Both the position numbers and the translations under genes were made by a program. From NCBI RefSeq assembly GCF_013155545.1, contig NZ_JABJVV010000001.1:310001-374000 (forward strand): 64,000 bases of DNA, in the 5' to 3' direction. The notes beneath the pieces are model-generated. The model saw only the letters and a program-made list of their open reading frames with translations. It was not told the origin of the DNA and searched no databases. This DNA is from Caenimonas soli. GTDB lineage: Bacteria > Pseudomonadota > Gammaproteobacteria > Burkholderiales > Burkholderiaceae_C. Below, one piece after another: positions 17,716 through 27,635 of the stretch; positions within the stretch are counted from its first letter, which is position 1, and each line of letters starts with the position of its first letter.

Positions 17716-18801
17716 ATGACAGATTTCGACCATTTCATCGGCACGCGCCCTGTTTCAGACAAGCACGCTTTCGACACCGCCGTACTCACGGACTGGCTGG
17801 AGAAAAACCTGGAAGGCTTCGCCGGCCCGTTGACGGTCGAAATGTTCAAGGGTGGCCAGTCCAATCCCACCTACAAGCTGGTCACGCCCGGCAAGAGCTA
17901 CGTGATGCGCGCCAAGCCCGGCCCGGTCGCCAAGCTGCTGCCCTCGGCCCACGCCGTCGAGCGCGAATTCGCGGTGATGCGCGGCCTGGGTGGCACCGAT
18001 GTGCCGGTACCGCGCATGTACTGCCTGTGCGAGGACGAGTCCGTGATCGGCCGCGCCTTCTACGTGATGGAGTTCATGCAAGGCCGCGTCCTCTGGGACC
18101 AGGCGCTGCCCGAAATGACCCCGGCGCAGCGCGGCGAGATCTACGACGAAATGAATCGCGTCATTTCGGCGCTGCACACCGTGAAGTTCGCCGAGCGCGG
18201 CCTGGCCAACTACGGCAAGCCCGGCAACTACTTCGACCGCCAGATCGGCCGCTGGAGCAAGCAGTACGTCGCTTCCATCACCCAGCCCATCCCCGAGATG
18301 GACAAGCTGATCGCATGGCTGCCGGCCAATATCCCGGCGGGTGCGCGCGATGAGAACCGGGTGTCCATCGTCCACGGCGACTTTCGCCTCGACAACCTGA
18401 TGTTCCATGCCACCGAGCCCCGCGTGATCGCCGTGCTCGACTGGGAGCTGTCCACGCTGGGCCATCCGCTGGCCGATTTCAGCTACCACTGCATGGCCTG
18501 GCACATCCCGCACGGATCGTTCCGCGGCATCGGCGGGCTGGACCACGCCGCCCTGGGCATTCCCTCCGAAGAGGAATACATCCGCCGCTACTGCGAACGC
18601 ACCGGCTTCACCACGCCGCAGGAGCTGAAGACCGACTGGAACTTCTACATGGCCTACAACCTGTTCCGAATCGCCGCGATCCTGCAAGGCATCGCCAAGC
18701 GGGTCGAAGCCGGTACCGCATCGAGCGCGCAGGCCGCAACTTCCGGCGCCAGCGCCAGGCCCATGGCCGAGCTGGCGTGGCAATTTGCGCAGCGGGCCTG
18801 A
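17716..18801 (+). CDS. APH-type phosphotransferase, ACAD10/11 kinase-domain-like
   Basis: A 361-residue aminoglycoside-phosphotransferase-fold kinase. It has the catalytic loop VHGDFRLDNLMFH (His220, Asp222, Asn227) and the metal-binding segment VLDWELSTLGHPLADF (Asp242, Trp243, Glu244). This sub-branch (start of the kinase domain MFKGGQSNPTYKLV) corresponds to the N-terminal kinase domain of mammalian ACAD10/11 and to LvaA-type proteins, which phosphorylate the hydroxyl of 4-hydroxyacyl-CoAs. The next gene supplies the matching dehydrogenase domain, 36 bp downstream. Antibiotic resistance is therefore not its likely role. Substrate chain length is unknown. Confidence 0.85.
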   Translation: MTDFDHFIGTRPVSDKHAFDTAVLTDWLEKNLEGFAGPLTVEMFKGGQSNPTYKLVTPGKSYVMRAKPGPVAKLLPSAHAVEREFAVMRGLGGTDVPVPRMYCLCEDESVIGRAFYVMEFMQGRVLWDQALPEMTPAQRGEIYDEMNRVISALHTVKFAERGLANYGKPGNYFDRQIGRWSKQYVASITQPIPEMDKLIAWLPANIPAGARDENRVSIVHGDFRLDNLMFHATEPRVIAVLDWELSTLGHPLADFSYHCMAWHIPHGSFRGIGGLDHAALGIPSEEEYIRRYCERTGFTTPQELKTDWNFYMAYNLFRIAAILQGIAKRVEAGTASSAQAATSGASARPMAELAWQFAQRA

Positions 18802-18837
18802 CCGCCCTTTCCACCAGCATTACCCCAAGGAAAACAA

Positions 18838-20095
<1,258 letters not shown>

Positions 20096-20109
<14 letters not shown>

Positions 20110-20809
20110 GAATTTCCCGGGTAAACGCGCCGTCGAGCGCAGCCTCGCAGGCGCTGGTGAAGATCAGCGCCGCGTGTTGCAGCGTGGTCAGATCGGCCGG
20201 CGTGTACTCCATGCGCAGGTAAGCCTTGCCGCGCAGCAGCAAGACCATGAACGGCACCTCGGGCGAGGTTGCCGATACCGGCCACTCCGTCATCAGCCCC
20301 GCCAGCGCCGGATCTATCCATGCGACTGCGTCTTCGCGCCGGTCGGTCAGCACGCTGAAGCGATTCCAGAAATCGAGTGGCAGCTTGTCCCAGCCGACCT
20401 CCTTGAACATGGCCAGCCAGCGCATCTCTTCCGGCATGCTCGAATCGACCGAGGTCTGCAGCTGGTCGGTATAGATCTGGTAGGCCTTCTTCTCCAGCGA
20501 CTCCTTGAGCGGCCGGTTCATCACCAACACGGCTACATCGTCCTGGATGCCCAGTTCCGCGCGGGCCCGCACTTCCGCCCCGAGGATGTAGTCGCGGGTG
20601 GGCCGGCCCAGCTGCAGCCGCCAGGGCTTTCCCCCGACCTTGCCTTCCAGCGCCATGCCATGGCCCGAGCCGTCAACTGAAAAAGCGAAGCCCTGCGTCG
20701 CGGCCCATTCGGAAACAGGCCCGCCTTGGGACAGCTGGGAGTTCGGGCCTTCCGGCTCCAGCGGTTCCTTCGCCTGCTTGGAAAAAGCCTTTTTGATGCG
20801 ATCGAACAT
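20096..20809 (-). CDS. hypothetical protein
   Basis: A 237-residue soluble protein without signal peptide or membrane segment. It begins [15 protein letters not shown] and has a mixed alpha/beta look with segments such as [24 protein letters not shown] and [19 protein letters not shown] recognise no domain or catalytic motif. Codon use looks like that of its neighbours, so it is probably native. The last 14 bases overlap the 3' end of the acyl-CoA dehydrogenase gene on the other strand. It diverges from the GST gene. Confidence 0.75.
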
Positions 20810-20870
20810 GCGGCGGGCATTTCACATAAAGTCGCATTATTAGGTCAAACACGAGCTAGAGGTGCTTTTC

Positions 20871-21563
20871 ATGATCGACGTTTTCTCCTGGCCCACCCCC
20901 AACGGCCACAAGGTCCACATCATGCTGGAGGAGTGCGGCCTGCCGTACCGCGCCATACCGGTCAATATCGGTGCCGGCGACCAGTTCAAGCCGGAATTCC
21001 TGAAGATCAGCCCGAACAACAAGATTCCGGCGATCACCGACCCGCAAGGGCCGGACGGAAAACCGATTTCGCTCTTCGAATCCGGCGCCATCCTGGTCTA
21101 TCTCGCCGCCAAGACCGGCAAATTCATGCCTGCATCCGACCGCGCCAAGTACGCAGTGCTGGAGTGGCTGATGTTCCAGATGGGGAGCGTAGGGCCGATG
21201 CTGGGGCAGACCCATCACTTCCGCATGTACGCGCCGGAAAAGCTCGAGTACGCGATCAACCGCTACAGCAACGAAGCCAAGCGCCTTTATGGCGTGATCG
21301 ACAAGCGGCTGTCGCAAAACGCCTGGCTCGGCGGCGCCGATTATTCGATCGCCGACATCGCCACCTTCCCCTGGCTGCGCAGCTGGGAAAACCAGGGCAT
21401 CGTGCTGGCGGACTATCCGCACCTGAAGGCATGGTTCGACAAGATCGCCGATCGCCCGGCCGTGCAGCGCGGGGTGAAGGTGCTGGCGGACCTGCGACGA
21501 CCCATCACCGGCGACAAGGAGCGCGAAATCCTGTTTGGCAAGACGCAATACGAGCGTCACTAG
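20871..21563 (+). CDS. glutathione S-transferase family protein (YfcG/YghU-like)
   Basis: A 230-residue GST-fold protein. The N-terminal thioredoxin-like domain starts IDVFSWPTPNGHKVHIMLEE, with the cis-Pro and glutathione loops NNKIPAITDPQG and LFESGAILVYLA. The all-helical C-terminal domain includes YGVIDKRLSQNAWLGGADYSIADIATFPW, whose N-capping Asp is conserved. This pattern fits the Nu-class/YfcG group with disulfide reductase activity. The ATG at 20871 follows an AGAGGTG ribosome site. Its stop codon overlaps the start of the P450 gene by one base, so the two are translationally linked. Confidence 0.92.
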   Translation: MIDVFSWPTPNGHKVHIMLEECGLPYRAIPVNIGAGDQFKPEFLKISPNNKIPAITDPQGPDGKPISLFESGAILVYLAAKTGKFMPASDRAKYAVLEWLMFQMGSVGPMLGQTHHFRMYAPEKLEYAINRYSNEAKRLYGVIDKRLSQNAWLGGADYSIADIATFPWLRSWENQGIVLADYPHLKAWFDKIADRPAVQRGVKVLADLRRPITGDKEREILFGKTQYERH

Positions 21564-22966
21564 TGCGCCGCCTAGCCGACTTGCCGTCGCCCAAGGGCCT
21601 GCCACTCATCGGCAATGTCCTGCAGCTCGAGTCTGAGCGACTGCATCTGATCCTGGAGGGTTGGTGCAAGGAGCTTGGTTCGACCTACACCATTGCCCTG
21701 GGGCCCAGGAAAGCGTTCGTCTGTTCCGATCCCGAACTGCTGCAGACCGCCTTGCGTGAGCGCCCGGAGCGCTATCGGCGCTATTCGCCCATCGAGTCGG
21801 TGATCAAGGAAATGGGGGCCAATGGGGTTTTTTCGGTGGAAGGCGAGGCATGGCGGCCGCAACGCCGGCTCATTATGCAGGCCCTTGCATCGACCCATTT
21901 CCGCGCATTCTTCCCGACGCTGCAAGCGATCACCGAACGCCTTTACAAGAGCTGGCGGCGCGCCGCGGCTGGCGGCGAAGTCGTCGACATGACGCACGAC
22001 CTGGTGCGCTACACGGTTGATGTCACGACCGCCCTGGCTTTCGGCGAGGATCCCAACACCATCGATCAGTCGGGCAATGCGATCCAGGATCACCTGGCCC
22101 TGATTTTTCCCATGCTGATGGTGCGGATCAACGCGCCCTTCCCCCTGTGGCGCTACGTCAAGCTCCCCAGGGACCATAGGTTCGAGCGCTCGCTGGCCGC
22201 GGTGAAGCTGCACATCGACGGCCTGATCGAACGGGCGCGCCGGCGGCGGCGCGACGAACCGGCACAAAGCCCGCGCAACGTGCTCGAAGCGATGCTGGTG
22301 GCCAGCGATGAGCCGAACTCCGGCATCACGGACGCCGTCATTTCGGCCAACGTCATGACGCTGTTGCTCGCCGGCGAAGACACCACGGCGCACACGCTGG
22401 CCTGGACGATGCCGTTCCTCTGCGCCGACCCGCAATTGCAGGCCCGCCTGCATGACGCGGCGGCCGAGGTTCTGGGCGCGGCAAACGTGTGCCCGTCGTT
22501 CGAGGACTTGCGCCGGCTCGACTTGTTCGAGGCATGCGCACACGAAGCCACGCGCCTGAAGCCGATCGTTCCGCTGATATTTTTGGAGCCGCTGGAGGAC
22601 GTGGTGCTGGGCGACGTGGCATTGCCGGCGGGAACGCCGCTGTTTTTTGTATTGCGTCCCGCCATGGTCGATGAGGCGCACTTTGGTCGCCCCGAACTGT
22701 TCTTGCCGCAGCGCTGGGCGACCGGCCATGAAGCAGTCCAGCCGCACGATACGCGCGCCTACGCGCAATTCGGCGCCGGACCGCGGATGTGCCCAGGGCG
22801 GCATCTGGCGGGGGTTGAACTGCGGCTGGTGCTGTCCATGCTTGCCCGCAACTTTTCGATGGAGCTGGCCGTGGACCGGGATGCCATCAAGGAGGTGCTG
22901 GCCTTCACCATGATGCCCAGCACCATGCCGGTACGGTTGAAATTGCTGAGGTCCCAGATTTTCTAA
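21563..22966 (+). CDS. cytochrome P450
   Basis: Haem-thiolate monooxygenase, 467 residues, soluble. All three landmark motifs are seen: the I-helix oxygen-activation motif AGEDTTAHT, the K-helix ExxR in HEATRLKP, and the haem loop FGAGPRMCPGRHLAGVEL with the proximal Cys. The start is taken as GTG at 21563, overlapping the GST stop (TAGTG). The N-terminus then reads VRRLADLPSPKGLPLIGNVLQL, as expected for a P450 without a membrane anchor. Redox partners are not adjacent. The coupling with a GST suggests oxidation of a compound to a reactive product handled with glutathione, but the substrate is unknown. Confidence 0.92.
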   Translation: MRRLADLPSPKGLPLIGNVLQLESERLHLILEGWCKELGSTYTIALGPRKAFVCSDPELLQTALRERPERYRRYSPIESVIKEMGANGVFSVEGEAWRPQRRLIMQALASTHFRAFFPTLQAITERLYKSWRRAAAGGEVVDMTHDLVRYTVDVTTALAFGEDPNTIDQSGNAIQDHLALIFPMLMVRINAPFPLWRYVKLPRDHRFERSLAAVKLHIDGLIERARRRRRDEPAQSPRNVLEAMLVASDEPNSGITDAVISANVMTLLLAGEDTTAHTLAWTMPFLCADPQLQARLHDAAAEVLGAANVCPSFEDLRRLDLFEACAHEATRLKPIVPLIFLEPLEDVVLGDVALPAGTPLFFVLRPAMVDEAHFGRPELFLPQRWATGHEAVQPHDTRAYAQFGAGPRMCPGRHLAGVELRLVLSMLARNFSMELAVDRDAIKEVLAFTMMPSTMPVRLKLLRSQIF

Positions 22967-23895
22967 CGCACCAAAGAGTGCGCGCCGAGGACAGCCAGCA
23001 CGTTCTTGGCGGCCGCAATACCCATATTCACATAGGCATCGTTCGTGACGCCCCCGATGTGAGGGCTGAGCACGAGATTGGGTTGGTGATGAAAAGGGTG
23101 CGGGGCCGTCATGGGTTCCACTGCAAAGCTGTCGAGGCCGGCCGATGCCACCTGCCCAGACTGGAGCGCCTGCAGCAGGGCTGCCTCGTCGATCAATCCG
23201 CCGCGAGCGGTGTTGACAATAATCACACCCTTCTTGCAGGCCGCCAAGGTAGTTGCGTTGACCAAGGCCCGGTTCTCGGATGTCAGCGGGCAGTGCAGCG
23301 ATATCGCGTCCGACTCGCGCCAGATTGTCGCCAGATCCACCTGCTCCACGTACTCCGGGAGGTCCTTCGCGAATGGATCAAACCCGATGACCCGCATGTC
23401 CATGGCGTGCGCTACGCGCGCGAAACGGCGACCGATCGCTCCGAGGCCGACGACGCCCACCGTGCGCCCGCACAACTCGACGCTCTTGTGCGTCGCCTTG
23501 TCCCAGTATCCCGCGTGCATCCGCTCGTTCAGCTTGACCACCGACTTGGCACATGCCAATAGCAGCGTCATCGCCTGCTCCGCCACTGCAGGGGCATTGG
23601 CGCCGGCGGCGGCCGTCACCTCGATGCCACGGGCCTTGGCTGCCGGCTTGTCGATCGTGTCGGTGCCGCTGCCATGCTTGGAAATGACTCGCAGGGATGG
23701 CGCCGCATCCATCACCTCCGGGGTGATCTGGCTATAGCGAACGATGATGCCCACTGGATCGTGCCGGCTGGCCAGCGCTACCAGGTCCGGCACCTGCGGT
23801 GTCTTGCCGGCATATACGATCTCGAAGTCCTGCAGCAACGCCAGTGCCTGAGGCGCCAAGTCCGCGGCCGTCACCAGAATCGCTTGCTTGCTCAC
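22963..23895 (-). CDS. D-2-hydroxyacid (phosphoglycerate) dehydrogenase family protein
   Basis: A 310-residue NAD-dependent dehydrogenase. Motifs are the Rossmann VGVVGLGAIGRRFA, catalytic Arg in VNTARGGLIDE and catalytic His in LSPHIGGVTNDAY. No ACT domain follows, so it is not a regulated SerA. The GTG at 23895 was chosen because a GGAAGGGGAG ribosome site lies 5 bases upstream and the frame overlaps the RraA-like stop by 4 bases. It is the third gene of a leftward unit (Bug protein, RraA-like, dehydrogenase), which suggests catabolism of an imported hydroxy or carboxylic acid. Confidence 0.88.
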   Translation of the reverse strand: MSKQAILVTAADLAPQALALLQDFEIVYAGKTPQVPDLVALASRHDPVGIIVRYSQITPEVMDAAPSLRVISKHGSGTDTIDKPAAKARGIEVTAAAGANAPAVAEQAMTLLLACAKSVVKLNERMHAGYWDKATHKSVELCGRTVGVVGLGAIGRRFARVAHAMDMRVIGFDPFAKDLPEYVEQVDLATIWRESDAISLHCPLTSENRALVNATTLAACKKGVIIVNTARGGLIDEAALLQALQSGQVASAGLDSFAVEPMTAPHPFHHQPNLVLSPHIGGVTNDAYVNMGIAAAKNVLAVLGAHSLVR

Positions 23896-24578
23896 AACGA
23901 CTCCCCTTCCTTCAACACCCCGGCGGTGCGCAAGGCGGCCTCCAGCCACGGAGCGCTCGTATTGCCCTGCTTGATCTGTGCGATGCGCTTTGCTTCGTCA
24001 GCCACCTTCTTTTCGGCCAGTGGCAGCAGCGATTCGATCTTCGATCGCTCGATCACGACGACACCGTCCCCGTCGCCAATGATGAAGTCCCCCGGGTAGA
24101 CGGTCACTCCGCCCACGGTGACCGGATGCCCGATGCGGCCGCTGACCTGCTTGGTTGGCCCATTGGGATTCGTTCCCACGGAAAACACCGGGAAGTCCAT
24201 CTCGTCGATCTCCAGGCTGTCGCGCACGGCGCCGTCCACGACAACGCCCGCGATGCCCAGTTGCTTGCAGGCCGTCATCATGATGGTGCCCATCAGCGCC
24301 GCCGTCTGGTCGCCCTTGCCGTCGATGACGAGCACATCGCCCGGCTTGGCCAATGCCATTGCGGCATGGATCATCAGGTTGTCGCCGGGACGAACGTCCA
24401 CGGTGAACGCGGTGCCGGCCAGCTTCATGCGCGGACGCAGAGCCGTGATACGCCCATGCAGCGCGCCGCGGCGGCCGTTGACGTCGGCCAGGATGGCGGG
24501 CTGGAACTGCGAAGCCTTGTTGACCAGGCTTGCCGGAACGCGCGGGAATTCTTGAACGATGTCGGAAGAGGTGTTCAT
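23892..24578 (-). CDS. RraA/HMG-aldolase family protein
   Basis: A 228-residue member of the family that includes RraA (RNase E inhibitor) and 4-hydroxy-4-methyl-2-oxoglutarate/4-carboxy-4-hydroxy-2-oxoadipate aldolases. The segment GDVLVIDGKGDQTAALMGTIMMTACKQLGIAGVVVDGAVRD carries the family's Asp/Arg active-site pattern: G-x-D near the metal and RD at its end. That pattern supports an aldolase or decarboxylase-type enzyme more than a pure RNase E regulator. The ATG at 24578 has an AGGAG site 7 bases upstream. It sits between the Bug protein and a hydroxyacid dehydrogenase, fitting a catabolic role. Confidence 0.85.
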   Translation of the reverse strand: MNTSSDIVQEFPRVPASLVNKASQFQPAILADVNGRRGALHGRITALRPRMKLAGTAFTVDVRPGDNLMIHAAMALAKPGDVLVIDGKGDQTAALMGTIMMTACKQLGIAGVVVDGAVRDSLEIDEMDFPVFSVGTNPNGPTKQVSGRIGHPVTVGGVTVYPGDFIIGDGDGVVVIERSKIESLLPLAEKKVADEAKRIAQIKQGNTSAPWLEAALRTAGVLKEGESL

Positions 24579-24589
24579 CTGTTTGCTCC

Positions 24590-25561
24590 TCAATCGACCT
24601 TGGCGCCGGATTCCTTGACCACTTTGCCCCAGCGGGCAATGTCGTCATGGATCAGCTTGCCGAATTGCTCGGGCGTGCTGCCTGCAACATCGGCACCCTG
24701 GTCGCTGAGCTTCTTGAGAAGGTCGGGCGCTTGCAAGGCCTTGTTGATTTCGGCGTTCAGCTTGGCCACCACTTCCTTGGGCAGCTTGGCGGGGCCGGCG
24801 ATGCCGAACCAGGTCACGGCTTCAAAGCCCTTGTAGCCGGATTCGGCCACGGTCGGCACCTGCGGCAGGTCGTCGGCTCGCTTGGCGGAGGTGACCGCGA
24901 GCGCGCGCATCTTCCCGCCCTTGATGTGGCCAATCAGCGTGGGCACCGAGGAGACATAGATCTGAACCTGGCCCCCGATCAAGTCGGTTGCGCCCTGCGC
25001 CGCGCCCTTGTAGGGGACATGCGTCAGCTTGACGTTGGCGGTGCGCTGGAACAGCTCTGTTGCCAGGTGCGCAACGGTGCCGTTGCCGGAAGTTGCATAG
25101 TTCAGCTCCAAAGGCTTGCTGCGTGCGGCAGCAACCAGGTCGGCCAACGTCTTGTACGGGGAATCGGCAGCCACGACCAACACCAGGGGAGCGCTGGCGA
25201 CCATGCTCACCGGCGCCAGGTCCTTGACGGGGTCATAGGGCAGCTTGCTGTAGAGCGTGGGGTTGATCGCGAGGTTGCTGGTCTGCCCCAAGACCACGGT
25301 GTAGCCGTCCGGCGCGGACTTGGCTGCAGCGTCCACGCCCAGGTTGCCACCCGAGCCCGGCTTGTTGTCGACGATCACGGTCCACCCGGTATTGGCTGCC
25401 AGCTTCTGGCCGAGTTCGCGGCCAATGATGTCCGTACCGCCACCAGCTGGGAACGGAACGATCAACTTGATGGGCTTGGCAGGCCATGCCTGGGCAAAGG
25501 CGGCGGTAGCAAATGCGCTGACCAGGACCAGGCCAAGCGCTGCTCGACGGGGGAATTGCAT
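24590..25561 (-). CDS. Bug family (TctC-like) periplasmic substrate-binding protein
   Basis: A 323-residue extracytoplasmic solute receptor. Residues 1-23 are a signal peptide ending AFA before QAWPAKPIKLIVPFPAGGGTDIIGRELGQKL, the standard start of Bug receptors. Further blocks are VVDNKPGSGGNLGVDAAAKSAPDGYT and YNYATSGNGT-type (here LNYATSGNGTVAHLATELF). Such proteins bind carboxylates and feed tripartite tricarboxylate transporters, or act alone as sensors. No TctA/TctB membrane genes are in the window, so the transport partner must be elsewhere. Divergent from the IclR regulator. Confidence 0.93.
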   Translation of the reverse strand: MQFPRRAALGLVLVSAFATAAFAQAWPAKPIKLIVPFPAGGGTDIIGRELGQKLAANTGWTVIVDNKPGSGGNLGVDAAAKSAPDGYTVVLGQTSNLAINPTLYSKLPYDPVKDLAPVSMVASAPLVLVVAADSPYKTLADLVAAARSKPLELNYATSGNGTVAHLATELFQRTANVKLTHVPYKGAAQGATDLIGGQVQIYVSSVPTLIGHIKGGKMRALAVTSAKRADDLPQVPTVAESGYKGFEAVTWFGIAGPAKLPKEVVAKLNAEINKALQAPDLLKKLSDQGADVAGSTPEQFGKLIHDDIARWGKVVKESGAKVD

Positions 25562-25633
25562 GTTGTCTCCTGTGATGTGCGGACTGGAAATGCCGCCATG
25601 GACAGACTGTACTTGCGCGTTTCACGCCATACA

Positions 25634-25666
25634 ATGGTGTTCCACACTACAGACCATGTTGCACCA
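25634..25666 (+). promoter_or_regulatory. dyads between the Bug gene and the IclR gene, candidate IclR operator
   Basis: Two overlapping inverted repeats, ATGGT-N14-ACCAT (25634-25657) and TGGTG-N22-CACCA (25635-25666), lie just upstream of the regulator start. IclR proteins commonly bind dyads between themselves and a divergent target operon. Arms are short, so the call is weak. Confidence 0.35.
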
Positions 25667-26442
25667 TGCGAAACGCATCCATTGCTCGTAACCCTGAGCC
25701 CGAAGCGGACGACCCAGGCGCGGGCGGCGTGACTGCCGTGACTCGCGCCTTGGCACTGATGGAGGCGTTCAACGTCGGAGAGCCCAGCCTGTCGCTGGCC
25801 GAGTTAAGCCGCCGTTCGCGGATGCACAAGACCACGGTGCTGCGACTTGTCCGCACCCTTGCGATGTCAGGCTACATGGTCCAGCGAGAGGATGGCGAGT
25901 GGCGACTCGGCCCCGCAACCGGGTGGCTGGGCGCGCGCTACCAGGCGGGCTTCGACGTCAACAATGTCGTGGAGCCTGTCCTGCGCCAACTAAGCAGTGC
26001 AACCGGAGAAAGCGCCTCGTTCTATGCGCGCGAAGGTGATATTCGAGCGTGCATCTCCCGCGTCGAGGGCCCGCAGGCAGTGCGTCACCACGTGCGCATC
26101 GGGGAACGGCTGCCGTTGGACAAGGGTGCGCCCGGCCGCGTTATCCTCGCCTTCATGGGCGAGAAGGGCAAGGTCTATGAGCAGATCCGCCAACGCGGCT
26201 ACCACATCTCGATCGGCGAGCGCGAGCCAGAAGTGTCGAGCATCGCCGCACCCGTATTCGGCCTCAACTGGAAGCTGCTCGGGTCCATTTGCATCTCGGG
26301 CCCCAGCGCGCGGCTTTCCCTTAAGAAGCTGGAAGCCCACGCCAAGATCGTGATCAAGGCGTCGAATCAGCTTTCTTATGCGTTGGCGGGCAGCCGGTCT
26401 GCGCAGACGCCCGGGGTCGTGTCCGCCTGGCATCCGTCCTGA
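25666..26442 (+). CDS. IclR family transcriptional regulator
   Basis: A 258-residue regulator. The N-terminal winged helix spans about residues 19-85 (VTAVTRALALMEAFNVGEPSLSLAELSRRSRMHKTTVLRLVRTL). The C-terminal IclR effector domain includes ASFYAREGD, VRHHVRIGERLPLDKGAPGRVILAF and the SSIAAPVFG block. It is divergent from the Bug / RraA-like / dehydrogenase unit, with a 104-bp gap, and is the probable controller of that unit. The effector is unknown. Confidence 0.92.
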   Translation: MRNASIARNPEPEADDPGAGGVTAVTRALALMEAFNVGEPSLSLAELSRRSRMHKTTVLRLVRTLAMSGYMVQREDGEWRLGPATGWLGARYQAGFDVNNVVEPVLRQLSSATGESASFYAREGDIRACISRVEGPQAVRHHVRIGERLPLDKGAPGRVILAFMGEKGKVYEQIRQRGYHISIGEREPEVSSIAAPVFGLNWKLLGSICISGPSARLSLKKLEAHAKIVIKASNQLSYALAGSRSAQTPGVVSAWHPS

Positions 26443-26562
26443 TGGATGAGCTGGCTGGTACTAGTCCGGGACATTTATCCCGTGCAAGTTGCCGCTTTGT
26501 CCCACCCGCCGAGTGAGGTGCGAGCCTAAGCTGAATGTCACCAACAATCAGGGAGTGCATTG
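26443..26562. other. intergenic stretch with a small dyad
   Basis: Contains CGGGA (26467-26471) and TCCCG (26478-26482) around a 6-base AT-rich loop, and a second TGTCCC at 26498-26503 that could pair with GGGACA. It may be a weak terminator for the IclR gene or an operator for the following gene; no T-run supports termination. Confidence 0.3.
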
Positions 26563-27384
26563 GTGAGCACAAAAACGGCGCATCGCATTTTTACCACCTG
26601 GATCTTCGCATCGTTGATGGCGGCCTGCGGCGGCAGTGGTCCGCCGGCTGAATGCCCTCCCAACGTACACCCAGCTTTTTGCACCGCGCGCCCTGGCGAC
26701 GGCGGTGGCGGTGGGCCGGTCAACGATCCGGCGGCCTCGGCTGGCCTGTGGGAAGGCAGCACGTCCAGCGGCCGCCAGACCTTCGGCGCCGTGCTGAGCG
26801 ATGGCACCTACTGGTTCTTCTACACGTTGATTGGGGACTTCTCGCGCATCGCAGGCCTGGCCCAGGGGACTGCCACGAGTGCCGGCGGCACGCTGACGTC
26901 TACCAACGGGCTGGATTTCAGCCTCGAAGGAATGGGCGCGACTACCGCGAACATCCTGGGGACCTTCGTGCCGCAGACCTCGCTCAGCGGCACGATTCGC
27001 TATCCCGACGAAAGCGTGTCGTTCACCACCAGCTTTACCACCCTCCCGTCGGCCACGCTTTCGCAGATTGCAGGCAACTACCGCGGCGAGGCGGCTGTCG
27101 TTAGCGCCCCCACGGCGGAGTCGCTCAGCGTTACCGTAAATGCCAGCGGCGTCATCGGCGGCACCACCGCGAATGGCTGCAACTTCGCAGGGACCGCCAC
27201 TCCGCGCACCGACGTTGCGGCAGTGTTCGATATCACACTGACTTTCAGTAGCCGCGTCTGCGCTCTTGGGATTACCACGGTGCGTGGTATCGCGATCTAT
27301 GACACGAACACGGGACAACTCTTGAGCGCGGCCGTCAATCCCGGCCGGACGGATGGCTTCCTGGCCCTTGTCACGAAGCAATAG
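26563..27384 (+). CDS. putative lipoprotein, function unknown
   Basis: A 273-residue protein starting with GTG at 26563, placed about 7 bases after a GGGAG ribosome site (TTG at 26560 is the alternative). The N-terminus STKTAHRIFTTWIFASLMAAC looks like a lipoprotein signal, with Cys21 followed by GGSG. A glycine-rich linker follows at about residues 45-52, then a Thr/Ser/Gly-rich beta-type region with repeated short strands (GTATSAGGTLTSTNGLDF, GTIRYPDESVSFTTSF). No known domain was recognised. The composition suggests an exported beta-rich protein anchored to a membrane. Confidence 0.65.
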   Translation: MSTKTAHRIFTTWIFASLMAACGGSGPPAECPPNVHPAFCTARPGDGGGGGPVNDPAASAGLWEGSTSSGRQTFGAVLSDGTYWFFYTLIGDFSRIAGLAQGTATSAGGTLTSTNGLDFSLEGMGATTANILGTFVPQTSLSGTIRYPDESVSFTTSFTTLPSATLSQIAGNYRGEAAVVSAPTAESLSVTVNASGVIGGTTANGCNFAGTATPRTDVAAVFDITLTFSSRVCALGITTVRGIAIYDTNTGQLLSAAVNPGRTDGFLALVTKQ

Positions 27385-27420
27385 CAGCGGGGGACGGGCG
27401 CGGTCGTGCAGGGTATTGCG

Positions 27421-27497
27421 TGGCCTGCCCGGAGGGAATCGAACCCCCGACAACCGGCTTAGAAGGCCGGTGCTCTATCCAACTGAGCTACGGGCAG
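27421..27497 (-). tRNA. tRNA-Arg(TCT)
   Basis: Full cloverleaf on the minus strand. The acceptor stem pairs CTGCCCG with CGGGCAG, the anticodon loop is CTTCTAA with anticodon TCT at 27463-27461, the T-arm contains GTTCGAATC, and CCA is encoded. It follows tRNA-Pro after a 12-base spacer, so the two are probably processed from one transcript. Confidence 0.96.
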
Positions 27498-27509
27498 ATT
27501 CTGATTGAT

Positions 27510-27586
<77 letters not shown>

Positions 27587-27635
27587 AAGCCGCCATTCTA
27601 GCTGGCGCAGCCGTCGCTTTCCTCGGGAGATGAAC

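Noticed and set aside
17716..18801. Aminoglycoside resistance kinase
   Set aside because: The APH fold is shared, but the sub-branch signature and the adjacent ACAD11-like gene point to hydroxyacyl-CoA phosphorylation.
20726..21562. N-terminal extension of the P450 by about 280 residues
   Set aside because: It covers the GST gene in another frame. A normal P450 N-terminus begins at the GTG at 21563.
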